Notes under the pieces: model-generated
Seen by the model: the letters and a program-made list of their open reading frames with translations, nothing else
The model's database searches: none
Told to the model about the DNA's origin: nothing
Source: Marisa cornuarietis
Lineage: Eukaryota > Mollusca > Gastropoda > Architaenioglossa > Ampullariidae
Assembly: GCA_004794655.1 (NCBI GenBank)
Contig: SMMW01000584.1
Coordinates: 9,220,501 to 9,284,500, forward strand
DNA: 64,000 nt
Direction: 5' to 3'
Part shown: piece by piece, positions 11,701 through 25,860 of the stretch
Layout: each line of letters starts with the position of its first letter
Position numbering within the stretch: the stretch's first letter is position 1
Position numbers and translations under genes: made by a program

Positions 11701-14700
11701 TGCCGACCTTCCTGCTTTTCTCCTTTCTAATCATTTTCCTGTCCCTTCCTCTTTTTCTTTCGCTCCGGATCACCAGTCACGAGCTGCCGAATGAAAATGA
11801 TTAAATGCCTTTATAAAAGGGATATTACTGCCATTGTATGATTGGAAGGTGTGAAAAGACAGCAGGACGGGGTCTCGAAAGAGGTGTGTATGTGTGTGTG
11901 AATGAATGAATGACATAGCTGATGTTTATGAACTTTATCACTTAAACGAAGTCTTTCAGCGCACGGTTTCTTTAATATTTTTTGTCGCCTTATAATATCG
12001 TTTATTTGACGTATTAAAATCACCCCTTGATTGCTTGACTGACATCTGTCTGGACATCGATTATTATTACTCGGACTTCATTGAAACATCCTTCATACTG
12101 GATTAACTTCTTTTAACTCGCCATTTGTTATTAGCATGGTGCTTTTGAAAAGCGCGCTTTAGCTGCTGCTGGGTGTTTTTGTGCAATTCCTATGCACTTT
12201 GCAAGCCAGAGAGCTTTGAGTGAGTCCTTCATCACCACAGATGCGCAGGATTTCCTATTGTAAAGCACCGTAGGGACATTAGTAGAGAGGTTCGGCGGGA
12301 AACGGAGCCGACGACCTCAGTCTCTGACAGCAGAACACTTGGATGGCCGAGAATGAGCGAAGCATGCGACAGACCGCCAAGCAGCAGGACACTGGCCGAG
12401 GTTATGCTGTGCTCTAAACTTTTCACTAATCGGGCGGAATCTGTCGATCACTGCTGACCGTTTCCATCAGAAACTGCACGGAAAACCTCATGCAACGTGT
12501 TAGGTGTCCGAACCTCTTCGCGACAACTTTAGCCTGCTCTGCTCCTTGCCGAGTTACCAGAAAAAGAGAAACAATTTTGCAAGTCAGTTGATAGAGCGTA
12601 CTGACTAATTAACTACTTCTGTGTTTATCCCCCATTCACCCCGTACTCGTACCGCTCGTTCCGTTGGCCAGCACCTTCACTGACCTTTTGATCTTCACCA
12701 GGGTCACGTGGAGAAACAGAGGCATCCTAATAATACGCTTGATCCGTATAAAAGGGACTGATGAAAGGGACAAGCCTGTTTGCGGGCATCGATCACCTTC
12801 ACCTTTCATAGCCACTAGCAGCAATGGAGAAAAACGCTTAAAGACCGTCGGTACGTGTGGACAGCTTGCTTTTTGAATTAAGACTGTGGAGCTGAAGTTT
12901 CTCCATGCGTGAAGTTGTCGTCCGTTCCGTTTTCTATTCAAGAATTATCCCTCTCCTGGCGATAGGAGCAGTTCAATCGATAGTGCAAGTTGTTGATTAT
13001 TCTCAGGAAACTAGGGCAGGTATTCTTTTTCTCCCAGCCTTCCATCTTTTCTTCCTCTCCTTTCCCACCATTATTCGCGTCTTTTCTCTTGCAGCATGCT
13101 TCTTGATAAGAGTTCTTGGACTGAGAAAGAGCATATGCTTGCCTGCTTTATGTTCGCTTTCGCGGAGAGAGAATTTGCTGTGGGTGAAGACATGCAAGGG
13201 CCAGGGTGTGCCTACATCGACGTTTGTAGCTCATTTCTCCTGCGTACAAGTGCCCGTACATTTTATAACATAAAACAGCCGATACAGAATCTTTTCTTAA
13301 GGAGGGGTAGTTAAAAACGGGCATGCTTACTAGGCCCTGAATCTTCATTTCTCGCTCTTTTCTTCGTCTTCTTTCCTATTTCTTTTTCTTTCTCGTTCCT
13401 TTACGCATGTACTCTCTTCTTTTCATTGTGTATGTTTTCGGTCCTTATCGTGCAGGCACGTGCTGCAAACAATGTGCTGTTACGTTATCTCGGTGAAAAT
13501 GTGGTGCGCATTTTGTTGGGCAGGGGCTGGGTTGACTGAATAATAATATCGATCAATTGTTGATTTGTGTCTCATAATTCGCTTTTTAGAGGAAAGATGT
13601 TAGGACAGTAGTTTCGTGCGTTGTTGGGGGTGTATGAAAGTAAAAGATTCTGTCACTTTCGAAGCTTCAGGGCGTGTTTATGTCGACACGTGCAAAGTAT
13701 ATAGCGTCGTCTCGTGTACCTTACCATTCCCCCACCCCCAACTCACTCACTCACTCACTTGCATTCTCCTTGTCCACGTCCGTCGGGCATCAACAGATAA
13801 AGGTGGCGCGCTACGGCGCATGTCTTTCAGAGGATGAATAACCTATAGGACAGATCTACATCCAAGCTGAATTCTTTCAGAAGATATTAAAATATTCAGT
13901 AGAATATACAGTAGAATCACACCTCTCGTCTCATTGCGGCGACTGGAGCAGAGGCTTTACACGTCCTCAACCTCCCCCGCTCCACTTGGTCTTGAAGTGT
14001 GTGAAGACAAGATCATTTTGTCCCCTCTTTTTGTTGGCTGTGGAACTGACTGTATGCAGAGGTCGTCCCTTGCGAAATGTACAGTCTCTCGCTCAAGACA
14101 CTCGTCGGTAGAGGGACTGAGGTAGAGTGTTGGTTGAGGAGGGTGGGGGGTACAAGATGGAGGAAAGCGATGAATGCGCACTCATTTGAAACCGGCTAAA
14201 TATTAATATATATACATGCTGAAAACAAAATGGTAGCCGAGATGACTTTATTTGTTTTTAAGACGTAATCGCTAGAAACTGCGCTCAGCCGAAGCACTTT
14301 CGCAGTAGAACAGTTTTTAATTTGAAGATGATATATTAATGCATCGATTCTGAGCGTGAACATTTTTTTTCAATGCCACCTGTCTTTGACATTTCGACAT
14401 CTGTGTTTGGCGGTTCCCTCTGACGACAGATTATACTGGAAAGCTGGCTGGTCAACAAGCTCAACAAAAAGGCTGAGCTGTCAGCATCAGGCAGCTAGTG
14501 TTAGCAGAATAGACTTACCAAGTCAGACATGAATTGTGTTATTTATGGCGTCTGTGACGATAATGCTTCCTCCGCCACCACCTCCCTACTTGTCTGCTAA
14601 TGCGCCTCTCCCCAGCTCCCTCCCCTCACCCACGCACCTTTGTTGTTTTTTTTCTTTGTTACGTGAGCGAACCCACAACGAAATATTCAACTAAAGCTGC

Positions 14701-17700
14701 ATGAACATTTTAAAAGACTTGAATGTATTTAGTTTAAACAGTGTTGCAGAATGCTTCAAAACGCGGTGCACAAGACAATTTTACAACATTTCTAATTTAA
14801 ATTGCTTTATTCACAACAAAACTCCTTAAACTGGACTTCAGCTGCCATCAGCACATACAAATGTAACAATGGCGTCTTCCGCAGGAAAAAACAGCGAAGG
14901 GAGAACGTTTCAGACACGGTGGGAGCAAAACTAGAAAGAAATGAATTGTTTACCTGTCAAATTCAAGACTAGTATAACAAATAAAGTTGCACGCGCGGCC
15001 AGTGTGGCGAGCACAGTGGGATTTGCAAGCAGCAGGTTGTAAACGTCACCACGTGACGCAACAGGTCAACTCGACCACTGAGTTGACTGACAAATTCGAG
15101 ACAAATTCGACGATTAGAGAACTCGACCACTCCCTAGACGGCAGATTGTTTTTCTTTTGTGATGTGCACGAGTGAAAATTTAGTTTGCAATATTTTATAA
15201 GATTCACAAAACCGAACATGGACTGGCTTATCCTAGAAAGAAGACGACGATAACCACGAGAAGGATGAACACCGTCTTCTCTCAAAATGCTGACATTGGA
15301 TGATTCGTCTTTCACTGCATCCGTCTTTAGATTCAATCGCTAGAATTGTCGCCATTCGTCTGTCTGAGGTCTTACACAACATTGACCAGCGATGTCTCTC
15401 CATGTCACGTGTGTGTGTGTGTTTGTCTGCTGTGGCCGGAAGGTTTGGGTCAATTGCTTTTTACTTATTGTTTCTATTGTCTGACTGACGTCAGCGAGGT
15501 CGGTCCACAGGTCAGGGTTGATGGGGGAAGGTGAACTGTTTCTTCGCTAAAGCAGCGCTGCCAGACAAACACAGGCTTCGAACAGATGGCGATCGAACGC
15601 TAACAACGATGCGAGCTGAAAAACAAAAATGACTGGATCCGTCGTATGGACATTAAATTTTGTCTTTTTTTAATCGTCCTCTGTTCTCCTGGGAGAATGA
15701 AGGGCTTTATGTTTTTAAAGCTTATTGGTTAGGTTTGGTGTGGGGATAAATTGGCTTTCCAAAAAAAGTCTTTTGCATCAGGGGATCAACAAACGGAGAA
15801 AATATTGTACAGATTTCCACGTCTTCGTGTGGCTTAGCCACCCTGGAGAATTTTCTCTCCTTTTCCAGATCTTGAATTACGGTGGCAGTGCTGAAAGCAA
15901 GTGCAATGTCAGTTTGTTGCGAATGGCATTGGTAACGAAGGGACGATACAGACCGCGTGCTGACCTGTCAGGGCTACCAGCCGGCGGCTTAAATACTTTA
16001 GGAGAACGTGATGCTTGAGTAAAGGCGGGTGTAAAATGCGTTGTTGGTGGAGCGCTGGTCATAGCCTGCCATGGCACATGCGGAAGGGACTGGAGAGAAA
16101 CCATAGTCCCGCTATAGGAAACCAATCAGCGCTTTGCAGTCCCGACACGCTATACAGTCCGAACTCGTTCTCCACGACCATAGAGAGCCATCTATCTGCA
16201 AGATGTCAATAGTAGATGACGTTTCTGTAGTTGTAGATGTCGTTGGGGTCGGGGTTGGGGGGGATTAAGAATTAGTGTGTGCTTTTCCTCCGCCACCCCA
16301 GCTCTTCTTTCTTTTCGACCGTTGTGGGCAATCTGTCTTGTATCCGGGTGTTAACAGAATGAAGACTGTCTGCGAGGGGCGACATCTCGCTAGCTGCCAG
16401 CCATGAAGCTAAACATGAACATCGCCTGTGTGATCGACGGCCACGTTGCTACCTGCACGCTTCAGCTAGGGCCACCAGAGGCTGTGCACGTGCAGCAGCA
16501 AAAAGGAAGGGGTGGTGGTGGTGGTGGTGAGAGGCTCTGCGGAAACTGCGTGCAGCAGTTTGCGAACACGAGCGAGGCCTGCCCTTCATCAATGACAGGA
16601 ACATTGTTACTCGTGTGTGGATGATGTATTTCGGGTGGAAAGTTGTGTAAACAGCTTCAGGCCTGGGGTTGTCTTTTGCTTCTCTTTTCTTTTCAGGCAC
16701 ACTCATCCTCTTCTATTGCAGGGTGGTGTTGGCGCAATTAAAATTATTTGCTTATAAGAGAAGGCGGGGCTGGTTAGAGAAATATGTCTCCGTGAAACTG
16801 CATTTGGTTATTTGAAAATTGGGAAGAGAAAGAGGAAGAATGAACTCAGTTGCAGCTGATATGTGTAAATACTGTAGTGCATATTGTCATATTATTACTG
16901 TGAATGTGTATGTTGTGTTTTGTATGTCTTATGAATAATGGTGGGGGGGTGGTGCTGAATGTGTATATTTATGCGCGCGCAGTCCCTCGCGTTTGCCATC
17001 ATTCCCGCCTGCTATCCTCAGTCCCTTGACAGCGGCAGCTGCAAGGACCAAGCTCACGTCAATGACGCGAAGGCAACGTACTTCGGTTCAGACGTTGACG
17101 CCTGTAGGGGTCAAGTCGGCGTGTGCTCATTATCGCCGTCCATCCGTTTCCTCGGCAGGCAGGTGGTTCTCGGCTTCTGGGCTTCTCTCGCACAACTCGA
17201 CCACAGCCTTCTTGGCTCTCTGCCCGCCCCGCCTTTCCAAGGGCTTGTTGGCGACAACAGACGGGGCTCCAATGGTGGGCTTTCCTGAGCGCTTCGTGAG
17301 CACCGTTGGGACCAGTGCATCGAGTGCCGTCGCCCTAATTCATTTCTGGGCGTCTCTTGGGGGTTTCACCTCAGTAGCTGTGTTTTTTCGTTAGCCGATA
17401 GCTTACATGGAAAATGTGATCTGTCCATATCAGTTGCTAACTTTTTTATGACATGTTTCTATTACAGAACTGTGGCAACAGATAATAGCTTGAATGTTAT
17501 GTTTATGAGTATATTTTCTTCTCTCCCCCCCCCCACTTTTTATTTTGTTTGGAGGTGGAGTGTGTGCGGAACTTGGTGTTCAAATGCTCGTCTGCACATG
17601 CGCAGAAGATACAGTTGACTTGTTTTAGCACCCACTCTTCCCCCCAACCGGATGCAGCTGCAAGCAGTGAACGTCCATCTAGCCAGCACAATGCAGGTGG

Positions 17701-17870
17701 AAACAGTTACATCTGCTTGTCCCACGGGATGCAGCTCTGCGTGCTGTGCAGGGTTCGACCAGACAGCAGTTAGCATCCGCCACTTGAGCCTCAAGGTGCA
17801 GCTGTATGTTTCAAAGTGGTGAGACACTGAGGACATGTCCCTGCCGCCACATTCGTGATGTTTATATATG

Positions 17871-17871
<1 letters not shown>

Positions 17872-17912
<41 letters not shown>
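17872..17912. repeat. (CA)n microsatellite
   Basis: About 20 uninterrupted AC units. Shorter tracts of the same kind lie at 1201-1218, 4557-4583, 5029-5042 and 19382-19401. Several short open frames nearby exist only because they read through such tracts. Confidence 0.95.
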
Positions 17913-17916
<4 letters not shown>

Positions 17917-20900
17917 TCTCTTGAATACCCGTTTTGTCCTCTAGAGAATAAAACCTTGAGCTTAAGTGCACTGGAGAGAGCGGCATGCCATTGCATCACG
18001 CACGTTGGATGGAGACTAAGTGGCGCAAGAGGGTCAGCTACCTTAAAGCCTGCCTGATCCTGTTGCCGCTGCCTTCGTGCATAGTCTCTATGTTGGCCTC
18101 GCTTTTGCCGGAGCCCGAGGCCTTTTGCTGACGCTCCCTGTGTCGCTAGTCGAGGCTTTGTCGTGCCGTCCGCCTGTTTCGCCCGGCGATGGGGAAGACC
18201 TGCTGCGCCATGTCGGCATCTCCAGCAGGCTTATGCACCGGACGTTGAGGGAAATGGAGTTTTGACGAGATCATGAGCCTGCCCCTCCTGCCCTTCCCCT
18301 GGAAAAACACTATTTCTTCAGCTGTTTGTGCTGCCACCCTTCATCCTGGACAGCCTTGCTTCAGTCTCCCAGTCTTTATGTAATGCAGGCATTTATCCCC
18401 CAGGGCCCAGTGTTTTCAACAGCAACGTGTGGGTGGTGGACCGGGGGGGGGAGAGTATGTAAAGGTATGGGGAAAATCAAAACTATTGGTTAGACAGAAG
18501 AAACGCAGTCGAAGGCTTGTATTTATGCGAGTTGCTAGTCATTTGCATGAAAGGAGGAGAGGAAGGGATAATGCTGAGGATGTGGGGTTGTTGGTTGGGG
18601 ATCGCAACAAAAACATGAGTCAGGGTCGTCTACAGGTTTGTTGGGGCTGTGCATTTGTTCCTAGACAGGACTGGAAAACAGCGTATGCCATTTAATGTTG
18701 GCAGGTCGTTAACGAGTCGTCAATCGCTTGTAAAATCCCCAAGATTTCCTGAACGGTCTAAAGATGCTTTTGGTTCAATGAGCTGCCCATCGCTCGGACA
18801 CGTAGCTCCGCCATCTTGCTATACACAATGGCATCCTGCTTCCGTCCTATCATACCATTCTCTCCTTTTCACCTACAATGCGTCTCTTAGGGGTTAATGA
18901 AGTTGCAGTCGCTTAGGGAGACGTAACAGCAACCGAGACAAATTACGTCGACAACGACAAAAAGAAACTTATCACCCAACCAGCCACTCTGCCAGCCGGC
19001 TGGCGGTCTTCTAGCAGCGTTGTTTGTAGTCTGTTCACTCGGATTTCTCGATGTCATTTCTCATCAGCCGGTCCTCTCACTTCGCGTCATTACTCGCTGT
19101 GCTCCTCAGGGGCTACCACACGCGTGCACGAACACACACACACCGCTTACAGAGAGAGAGAGGTGCTTAATTCAATCTGTCTATCGTGTCGTGAACTAAA
19201 TTTGCGAGGTGTATCGAGAGCGCCTGCGGCAGCCGCAGCATCCCGGGTTTTTTTTATGCCTTCCGATGCTTCCGTTTCCGCTTCTACCTCCACATCAGAG
19301 CCGTGGGTAAACCCTCCACCAACCCAACTCTTTCGATTTTTTTCTTCCAATTTCTTTTTTTTTATTTTCATATCTCTCTCTACACACACACACACACACA
19401 AATCTCCCCCCACTTTTTGTAAAACAGATGTCACTGAAGCTGGGGTTCACTTTCTACACACTTGTGAAGCGTACAGAACTATTTGTGAATAATGTATTTT
19501 TCTCAAACATCTAACACAAAGAGAGCAGAAGGAATGAAGACCATTTTATCACTGTAGCAAAACACGTAGCTGAAGCAGGTAAAAATAGGGCAGAAACAAT
19601 TCTAGTGGACACAAATTGAGACTCGCTTGCTCTTCCCCTCCTTTTCTCACTCCCTCCCTGTCTTTCTCTCCTGCGTGGTAAAAGCACGTCGCAATTTCTT
19701 CTGTGTAATTTTTTTCCCATTTAGCGCCTTGGTATTAGAACACAGAAACTGTGCAAGGTTATGCCTGCATTCTTAAGAGACAGAACAAGTTACCTTCCAG
19801 TTATGTTATAAATACATGATGATCATGCATAAGTTTGAAATGCCTGATGGTCACAGATGTATTCCAGGATTCGAGTGGGACAAAAATGTTCAGTCTTATA
19901 TGTTAAATTTTATATTTTGCTTTGCTTTGTTAATATTATGCATCAGTCTCCCCCATGCCATAATGACGAAGTTGATGCCAACATTGAAGATATCAAGAGT
20001 CTCTCTCTCAGACGAGCGTTGGAATATCATTACCTTTGTTCTTCACTAGACTCGCATGTCGATAATGATGTGACTCAGCTAGTTCAATGATGAGACTCAA
20101 CTTGTTCATCACCTGAGCGACTGGTCAGTTATTACGCATCATTAAATCGTCCACTCGTCAAGCACGGGTAGGTTTTACGACATACGAAACGATCGCTTTA
20201 CACTCTTTACTACCCGCAGTGAGAGTCAGGCCCTACATAACGCCAGCCCTTGTCATTGAATATCTCGATATCTGTTTCTCTAGTTATTGAAAGTGCTCAG
20301 GACGTTAGCTTCTGTAGTCATAGAAAACGGTCTAGACGTGAGGGAAGCGGGATTCAGCCGTACATGGAGGATATCAGCATCTGTACATTGCTAGAAGATG
20401 CTTATTGTTAGTCCCTAACAGCTTATGATCGTCTGCACATAATTCCCTGTACTTCTACACTATTCCTCACGGCGCGTTTGCGAGTACAATCAAGCATATT
20501 AGAAGGAAGGTTATATACATTATTCAAAGCGGGATTCGTCGAGTAACATCGCCCTACATTTGTGGCTATGCATCAGAGACAGCAGTGGAGATGTATAGCC
20601 CTGATTTGATTTAGACTGAGAGTGCTTCCACCTTTAAGTGGTCAGCCACCTCAACCGGCTAGCCGCCTGTGTGAACCATTTCTATGAAGAAAAGAAAAAC
20701 AGAGGACAAATAGGCCTGAGAAAGGGATGACAGATAAACGAGAAAATATCGAACTGCCTCCCTTTGCAGCTGGAAACTTTAGCCTCTCTTTCAGGATTTC
20801 ATCAAACTCATCCAATCATTGCGCTCTCCGAGGTGCTTGTACACCATCATAACGTTTTCCTGGTGCTGCGGAGAGTGCCCCATACCGAGGCCGTGTGAAG

Positions 20901-21689
20901 CGAACGGAAGTTGTGTGGGGGATGGGGGGGAGGGGCTGGGCAGGGGTGTGGAGATGAAAAGAAACGCTATGCTACGCTGTTGGTTATCGACCTGAAAGTG
21001 GGTAGGGGGGTAGGGGCGGTCAGATTACCAAAGTGGAAGTGGCCCTTCTGGGCTAGCACAGCGCGATGAAGCTGTCACTGCAACTGCCTGCATTGGTGCT
21101 AACCTAAAATAGCAAACGCATTCCAATATTATGCCGTTCTTTACGCTGTGCCAGAGAGAGTGAAAGTTATGAGGTGCTTGCAAGTAATAAAACAAAACGT
21201 AATGTTTATACTTACTATTAACACGTACGCACGCAGGCAGGCACTCTCGTCGGGTAAAATAGAACACATATACTTTATTTCTCTTTCACTAACTTGACAA
21301 CCCACGTTTGGCAACGGGTGCATGACATTGCACTAGAGAAGCCGCAGCGCTCTCGCTCGCTTGCCTCTCTCCTCGTGGTAATAGAGGTATTTCTTCTGTG
21401 TAGTATGTTTCTTTTTGGTGCCACCAGTATCATCTTGAAACGGAGAAAATAAACGTCAGTCCTATACATGCGCCGAAGTAAAGCGCACTGACCATAGTCC
21501 ACGACTGAGCCCTGATCAATAGGGGGCAGCCCGGTGGGGAAACGCGTGCGTGAGAAAGAAGTGTCTTCGGATAGTGAGAATGAGGTGCGAGAGAATGTGA
21601 GGAAAAATGTTGAGGGGTCCTGGCTCCGTTTCTTTGTTGTGGTGGGTACAGAGCCGACCCAGCCACTCTCGTCCCTCTCCCTCTTTTGC

Positions 21690-23650
21690 TATTGCTAAGG
21701 GTTTCAAAAACATTTCTTTTACTGGTTTTACTTCTATCAACTGTTTGCGCTCTAGACAATCGTCCGATTAAAGTAACACCACACCGATCCCTCGGCTCTT
21801 TAAATGGAATCATTCGTTGCCCTGACTTTGCTGGGATGTCGGAGGTCGACGTCAGGTCAGAATTGGTTTCCCATGGGGGTCTCAGCAGTGCAGAGGGTCA
21901 ACCTAAAAAAGGACTAAATCTATCCCAACGAACACTCTTTTTCTGACCTTTTGCTTGCCAAGAATACCCGACTTCATTGACGTAGGGTATTTGTGGGTTA
22001 AAAAGTATCTTTGTTTATTCCTTCACTGTTGCGCTGCTTCAAGTGTCAGAGTCATGGTCACGGGGGGCTTCTGCAAGTCCCAAGACCGCTGTTTTCGTTG
22101 CGGCGGGACTGGCCACGCTGCAGCTGACTAAAGTGCCCACTGTGCCAAATGTGATGGTTCCCATGTTGCTTCTTCTAAATGGAAGGAAGAAGCAGCCATT
22201 CAACGGGTACGCGCGGAATTTGGCGTCTCTTACGCCGATGCTCGCCGTCGCGTAGTGTGTGGCACCTCAGGAGCAACTTCTACTCCCGGTTTCACTTCCT
22301 ACTCGGCACGTCAAATTCTGTTTCTGTCAAGACAGACATGACATGGGTATCCTGTGAGAGTCTTGTCCCAATTCGTCATGCTGTGCCTCCTCCTCCTTAT
22401 ACAGGCAGTGGTGGCACCCATTCATCACAATCAACGCAAGCGTCTCAAACCACACAAGCATCAGCGAAACTTTCGAGGGATCCGAGTCAACTTTGAAGAA
22501 TTCCGGTGCCTATCATCTCATTTTTCTCCTGATATTATAGCTCTACCTTCTACCTCTTTTTCCAGGCCTTCGTGTTTTACATCAGGAATCGCAGACTGAC
22601 CTCCCTTCAGGTGGGACTGCGTTTCTTCTCCGCTCCCACCTTTTCTTTAGCCAGATACCACTTTCCACTTCTCTTCAGGTTGTTGCTACCCAGGTTAATC
22701 TAGGCCAGACTATCACTATCTGATGTGTCTTATCTTCCTCCCTCTGCTCGGATCCTCCGACAGGACCTTGAGAGTCTTCTGAACCAATTTCCGTCTCCCG
22801 TTCTTCTTTTGGGGGACTTTAGTGGGCACCACCCCTTGTGGGGCGGGGCTACGACTGATACTAGGAGTTGTTGGGATCTGTTTTTATCGAAAGTGATCTG
22901 TGCATTTTAAACGATGATTCGAATACCCTTCTGTCGGCCATACAGCAGCACTATATCGGCTGTTGATTTGTCAGTCGTCAGTGCAACACTGTTGTTAGAC
23001 TTTAACTGGAATTTTTAACTAGAGCGTTAATTTTTATAACGGTGGGTGGAACCAGACTAACGCAGATTGGCCTGTAACCCTGCAGCACGTTGACCACTCT
23101 TTGAGGCAAAACTTCTTAGTCATTTCCGATTCGCTTTCTGCTCTCCAGTCGTTTTGACCACCCTCTCGTGGTTCAGCTTCACACAATTCATGAGGCTCTC
23201 CTTCGTCACAACAAGGACATTGTTTTCATTTGGGCCCCTAGCCATGCTGGGATTCCTGGCAATATCCGAGCAGACCAGGCCTCCAAGACCGCTTGCCAGT
23301 CTCCTGGTCATCTGCAGTTACTGGTGTCATCTGACTGTAAGTCTGTCTTCACGGCCTACGCCCACTCTGGGCCAGAACAAGTTACACACTAACCCTTTGC
23401 TTTCACCTTTCGTTGTCTTTCTTTCCGCCTACCTCCATGCCATCCTGTGCAGCGCGAGGAGGTAGTTCTCACAAGACTAAAGTTAGGACACACCTATGCC
23501 ACCTCTTACGAAGTGAACACCCCACCAGTTTGTCCTTGGTGTCAGGGGATTTTTACTGGTGTGCATGTTAAGAGAGTGCAGTCCCTCGTCCCTAAGTGGC
23601 AGCGCCGATTTGTTTTAATGTCTGTCCCCGAGTGGAGGCATCAATGATTT
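21690..23650 (+). mobile_element. Degraded non-LTR retrotransposon (gag and endonuclease then RNase H; reverse transcriptase missing)
   Basis: Fragments of one element follow each other in the expected order but in shifting frames. A gag-like ORF1 begins near 21760 (PHRSLGSLNGIIRCPDF). It has zinc knuckles at about 22035-22160 (CFKCQSHGHGGFC, CFRCGGTGH, HCAKCDGSH), with a TAA where a knuckle cysteine is expected. An APE-type endonuclease follows at about 22470-22910 (GIRVNFEEFRCL, LLLGDFSGHHPLWG) and to about 23010 (SAVDLSVVSATLLLDFNW). The sequence then jumps to an RNase H domain at about 23120-23310 (SDSLSALQS, WAPSHAGIPGNIRAD) and a C-terminal piece at 23447-23560 (EEVVLTRLKLGHT). The whole reverse transcriptase is absent. 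A gag with knuckles plus RNase H points to the Jockey/I/R1 group; the clade is not certain. It is dead. Confidence 0.75.
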
Positions 23651-24352
23651 TCTTTCAGATAATATATTTATTTTTTTCTTAGATCAGTGCAACTTCAGGC
23701 TCCAGTGACTATAATTATTAGAGTTGTAAAAGAACTTTATCAAGTGTGAAGTGTAAAAAAGTGAACTTGTGCTGGACTATAAACTCTAATATTCTTTGTT
23801 AACAATCAAACTGAGAAAAAGAAACTTTCTTTTACAATATTTGATAATAAGAGTTATTGAGTAATTAGTAACTGTCGGGATGTGTATTAAAATTAGTTTT
23901 TTCAACAATTATCGTAGAATTCTCTAAGTATTTTACTATATTTTGTTAATTGAATTAAATATATACAGGGCCTGCAAAGAGGCAGATTTAGTTGTCTTGT
24001 TTTTGCGAAGTAAAAGAACCCACGAATGCCCAGGGGACTACCTGACATTTTTGGTTAATTATTTGTCTGGGTCTCCAGAGTATCCATTAGGAGGGTTTTT
24101 TTTACACCAAGCTTCTTGATTTTCTTGTATCGGTCCAACCCATCGGCAGCTATTTTTCATTTGCAAAGAGGATAGGGCTTGACCATAAGATTTAAGGTTT
24201 TTATGTTCTGTTAGATTTTGGTCTCAGGTTCTGATGTGTTGGTGGCTTTTTAGGCCACAATACTCCTTTTTTGTACATATTACCTACCCTTTTATAATTT
24301 TGTTCCCAATGATGGCTTTTGTTGTTAAAGAGCAACACAAGCTCTCAATGAA
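23651..24352. other. AT-rich spacer, nothing recognised
   Basis: Low-complexity AT-rich sequence between the dead retrotransposon and the left arm of the large inverted repeat. I see no coding motif or RNA gene. Confidence 0.4.
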
Positions 24353-25860
24353 AATCACTGGAAATAGAGCATAAAGTATCACAACAATAAATTCCGGTGG
24401 TATTTTATGAAGAGGCACAAGAAATATTATATTAATGTTTCTTTTTTAATAACAATTGGATTTGTCGAGAAACAGGAAGGCATGAGCAGAATTCGAAGGT
24501 GAAAGATGCAATCCTTGTTGGAAAAAAAAAAAAACAGACGAGGACACAATGTGCTCTTACTGAATGTTCTCTTTGACACTCAGACGAAGTTCCTAAAAAT
24601 AATGGCTACAAACGCCAGTGAATTTTATCCCGAAATCTGTATAATTATACGGATCTCTATTTTGTTTAAACGTGCCTTACAAACTTTGTCCCCACACCGT
24701 ACTCAAGAATTTGCTCAAAACATTTCGAAATCGATTGTTATCCAGTCACCTATACAGTACAGGCAAGTCTTGAACTTTCAGTAAAAGAAAGAGATCTTCC
24801 TACAGCAGTGCCAACTATACAAAAGCACGAGATGTTAAGACCAACTGATTGCTGGTTAAAAAGCCTACATAAAAATCAAGAGCCAGCTATGCATCATCGA
24901 AGCTTTCTACACGGTCTGGTCTACAAGTAACATCATGACACAGTCAAAAACACAACATCATCATTCCTATCATTATCCAGTGAAGTCATGGTCATCATCG
25001 GCCCCCGATAGACGAACGAAGATCCAGCATTATGCTGAAAACAACTGACAGTGTGAGGGCGCCATTGCTCCGAACAGCTAAAAAAGAATTGAGGGTGACA
25101 AACGTATGAGGAGCTTACATGGGAGCACCTGCGAGTAAGAAAACAGTAAATTTTGCACGCAGCTTAATGAGGAAGAAATAAGTTTTTACATCTATAAATG
25201 TTTATACAATTTGTATAATGTTATTATACTTTTGATGGTATAAAAGTCATTAACAGAAGTCAGTTGTAACTATAAAATAAAACTGCAGTGCTGGAAATTA
25301 ACCATCTAACGAAAAAGTTACAGTAGTTTATCCTAGACAAACACACATTTGAAATGTGTTATATTTTATTAACAATAATTTACATTGAAAAACTAACTCA
25401 AATGCATTTATTTAGTAATAATAATGACACAATATAGACTGCAGTACCCGTGATTATTCCCCATTAAAGTTTGATTTGGAGAAGATTTGCTTACCAGTCC
25501 ATCCATTGAACCTTTTGGACCGTTTGGACTTTTAAATGTTTTTTAAACTTCAGTCAAATCATCGAAATAAACTTCAGATCTGTAGGATGATATTCCAAAA
25601 TCAACCGTTTTATTTTTTGGGCGAAAAATCGCTACTTGAACACGATAATCTGAGCGACTAGAAGACGCGCATAGATTTGCTGGACTCGCTGTACAAATTC
25701 TAGTTAGAGGGAACGGAGCTCTCCAGTATAGGAGAGTAATTTTCTTCTGCTTTCCTAGTGGCAGGTGAGAATGCCGATGTTTGAAGACTTAGATCTTTAA
25801 AATTATGTACTCAAATTTTGAGAATTATTATTTTAAAATGAACCTAACCCAATCATAAAG
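24353..25860 (+). repeat. Left arm of a 1.5-kb inverted repeat with THAP-like coding remnant
   Basis: This arm matches the reverse complement of 26599-28098 along its whole length, with many substitutions and small indels. Matching landmarks are the ACTGGAAATAGAGCA-type outer edge, a shared ATGCAATCC block, the CATTATGCTGAAAACAACTGAC block and the inner GGCAGGTGAGAATGCCGATG block. Between about 24540 and 24840 it carries a decayed reading frame whose better-kept copy in the other arm resembles a THAP zinc-finger domain. The frame reads from the outer edge toward the centre. The arm is probably one half of a foldback or long-TIR transposon, or two copies of a repeat in opposite orientation. 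Confidence 0.8.

Larger units (their letters stand above)
8202..21685. other. Long stretch without recognisable genes
   Basis: No open frame here carries a family motif I recognise. It contains the 3' flank of the dehydrogenase-like gene, microsatellites (TA/CA at about 8572-8597, CA at 17872-17912 and 19382-19401, GGT at 16511-16528, ACTC near 13741-13760), a CRE palindrome at 15486-15493, and a TATAAA at 11350-11355 with an ATG about 40 bases downstream but no convincing protein. The missing 5' exons of CEP78 could lie here undetected. Confidence 0.5.

Noticed and set aside
16403..16624. Short frame with a good Kozak-like start
   Set aside because: It is 73 codons, includes six glycines from a (GGT)n tract, and has no recognisable domain or splice partner.
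19950..20090. Open stretch with DEVDANIEDIKSLSLRRALEYHYLC, loosely like the CEP78 N-terminus
   Set aside because: The resemblance (LRR, HYLC) is a few residues only. There is no clear splice acceptor or donor and no adjoining leucine-rich-repeat exon.
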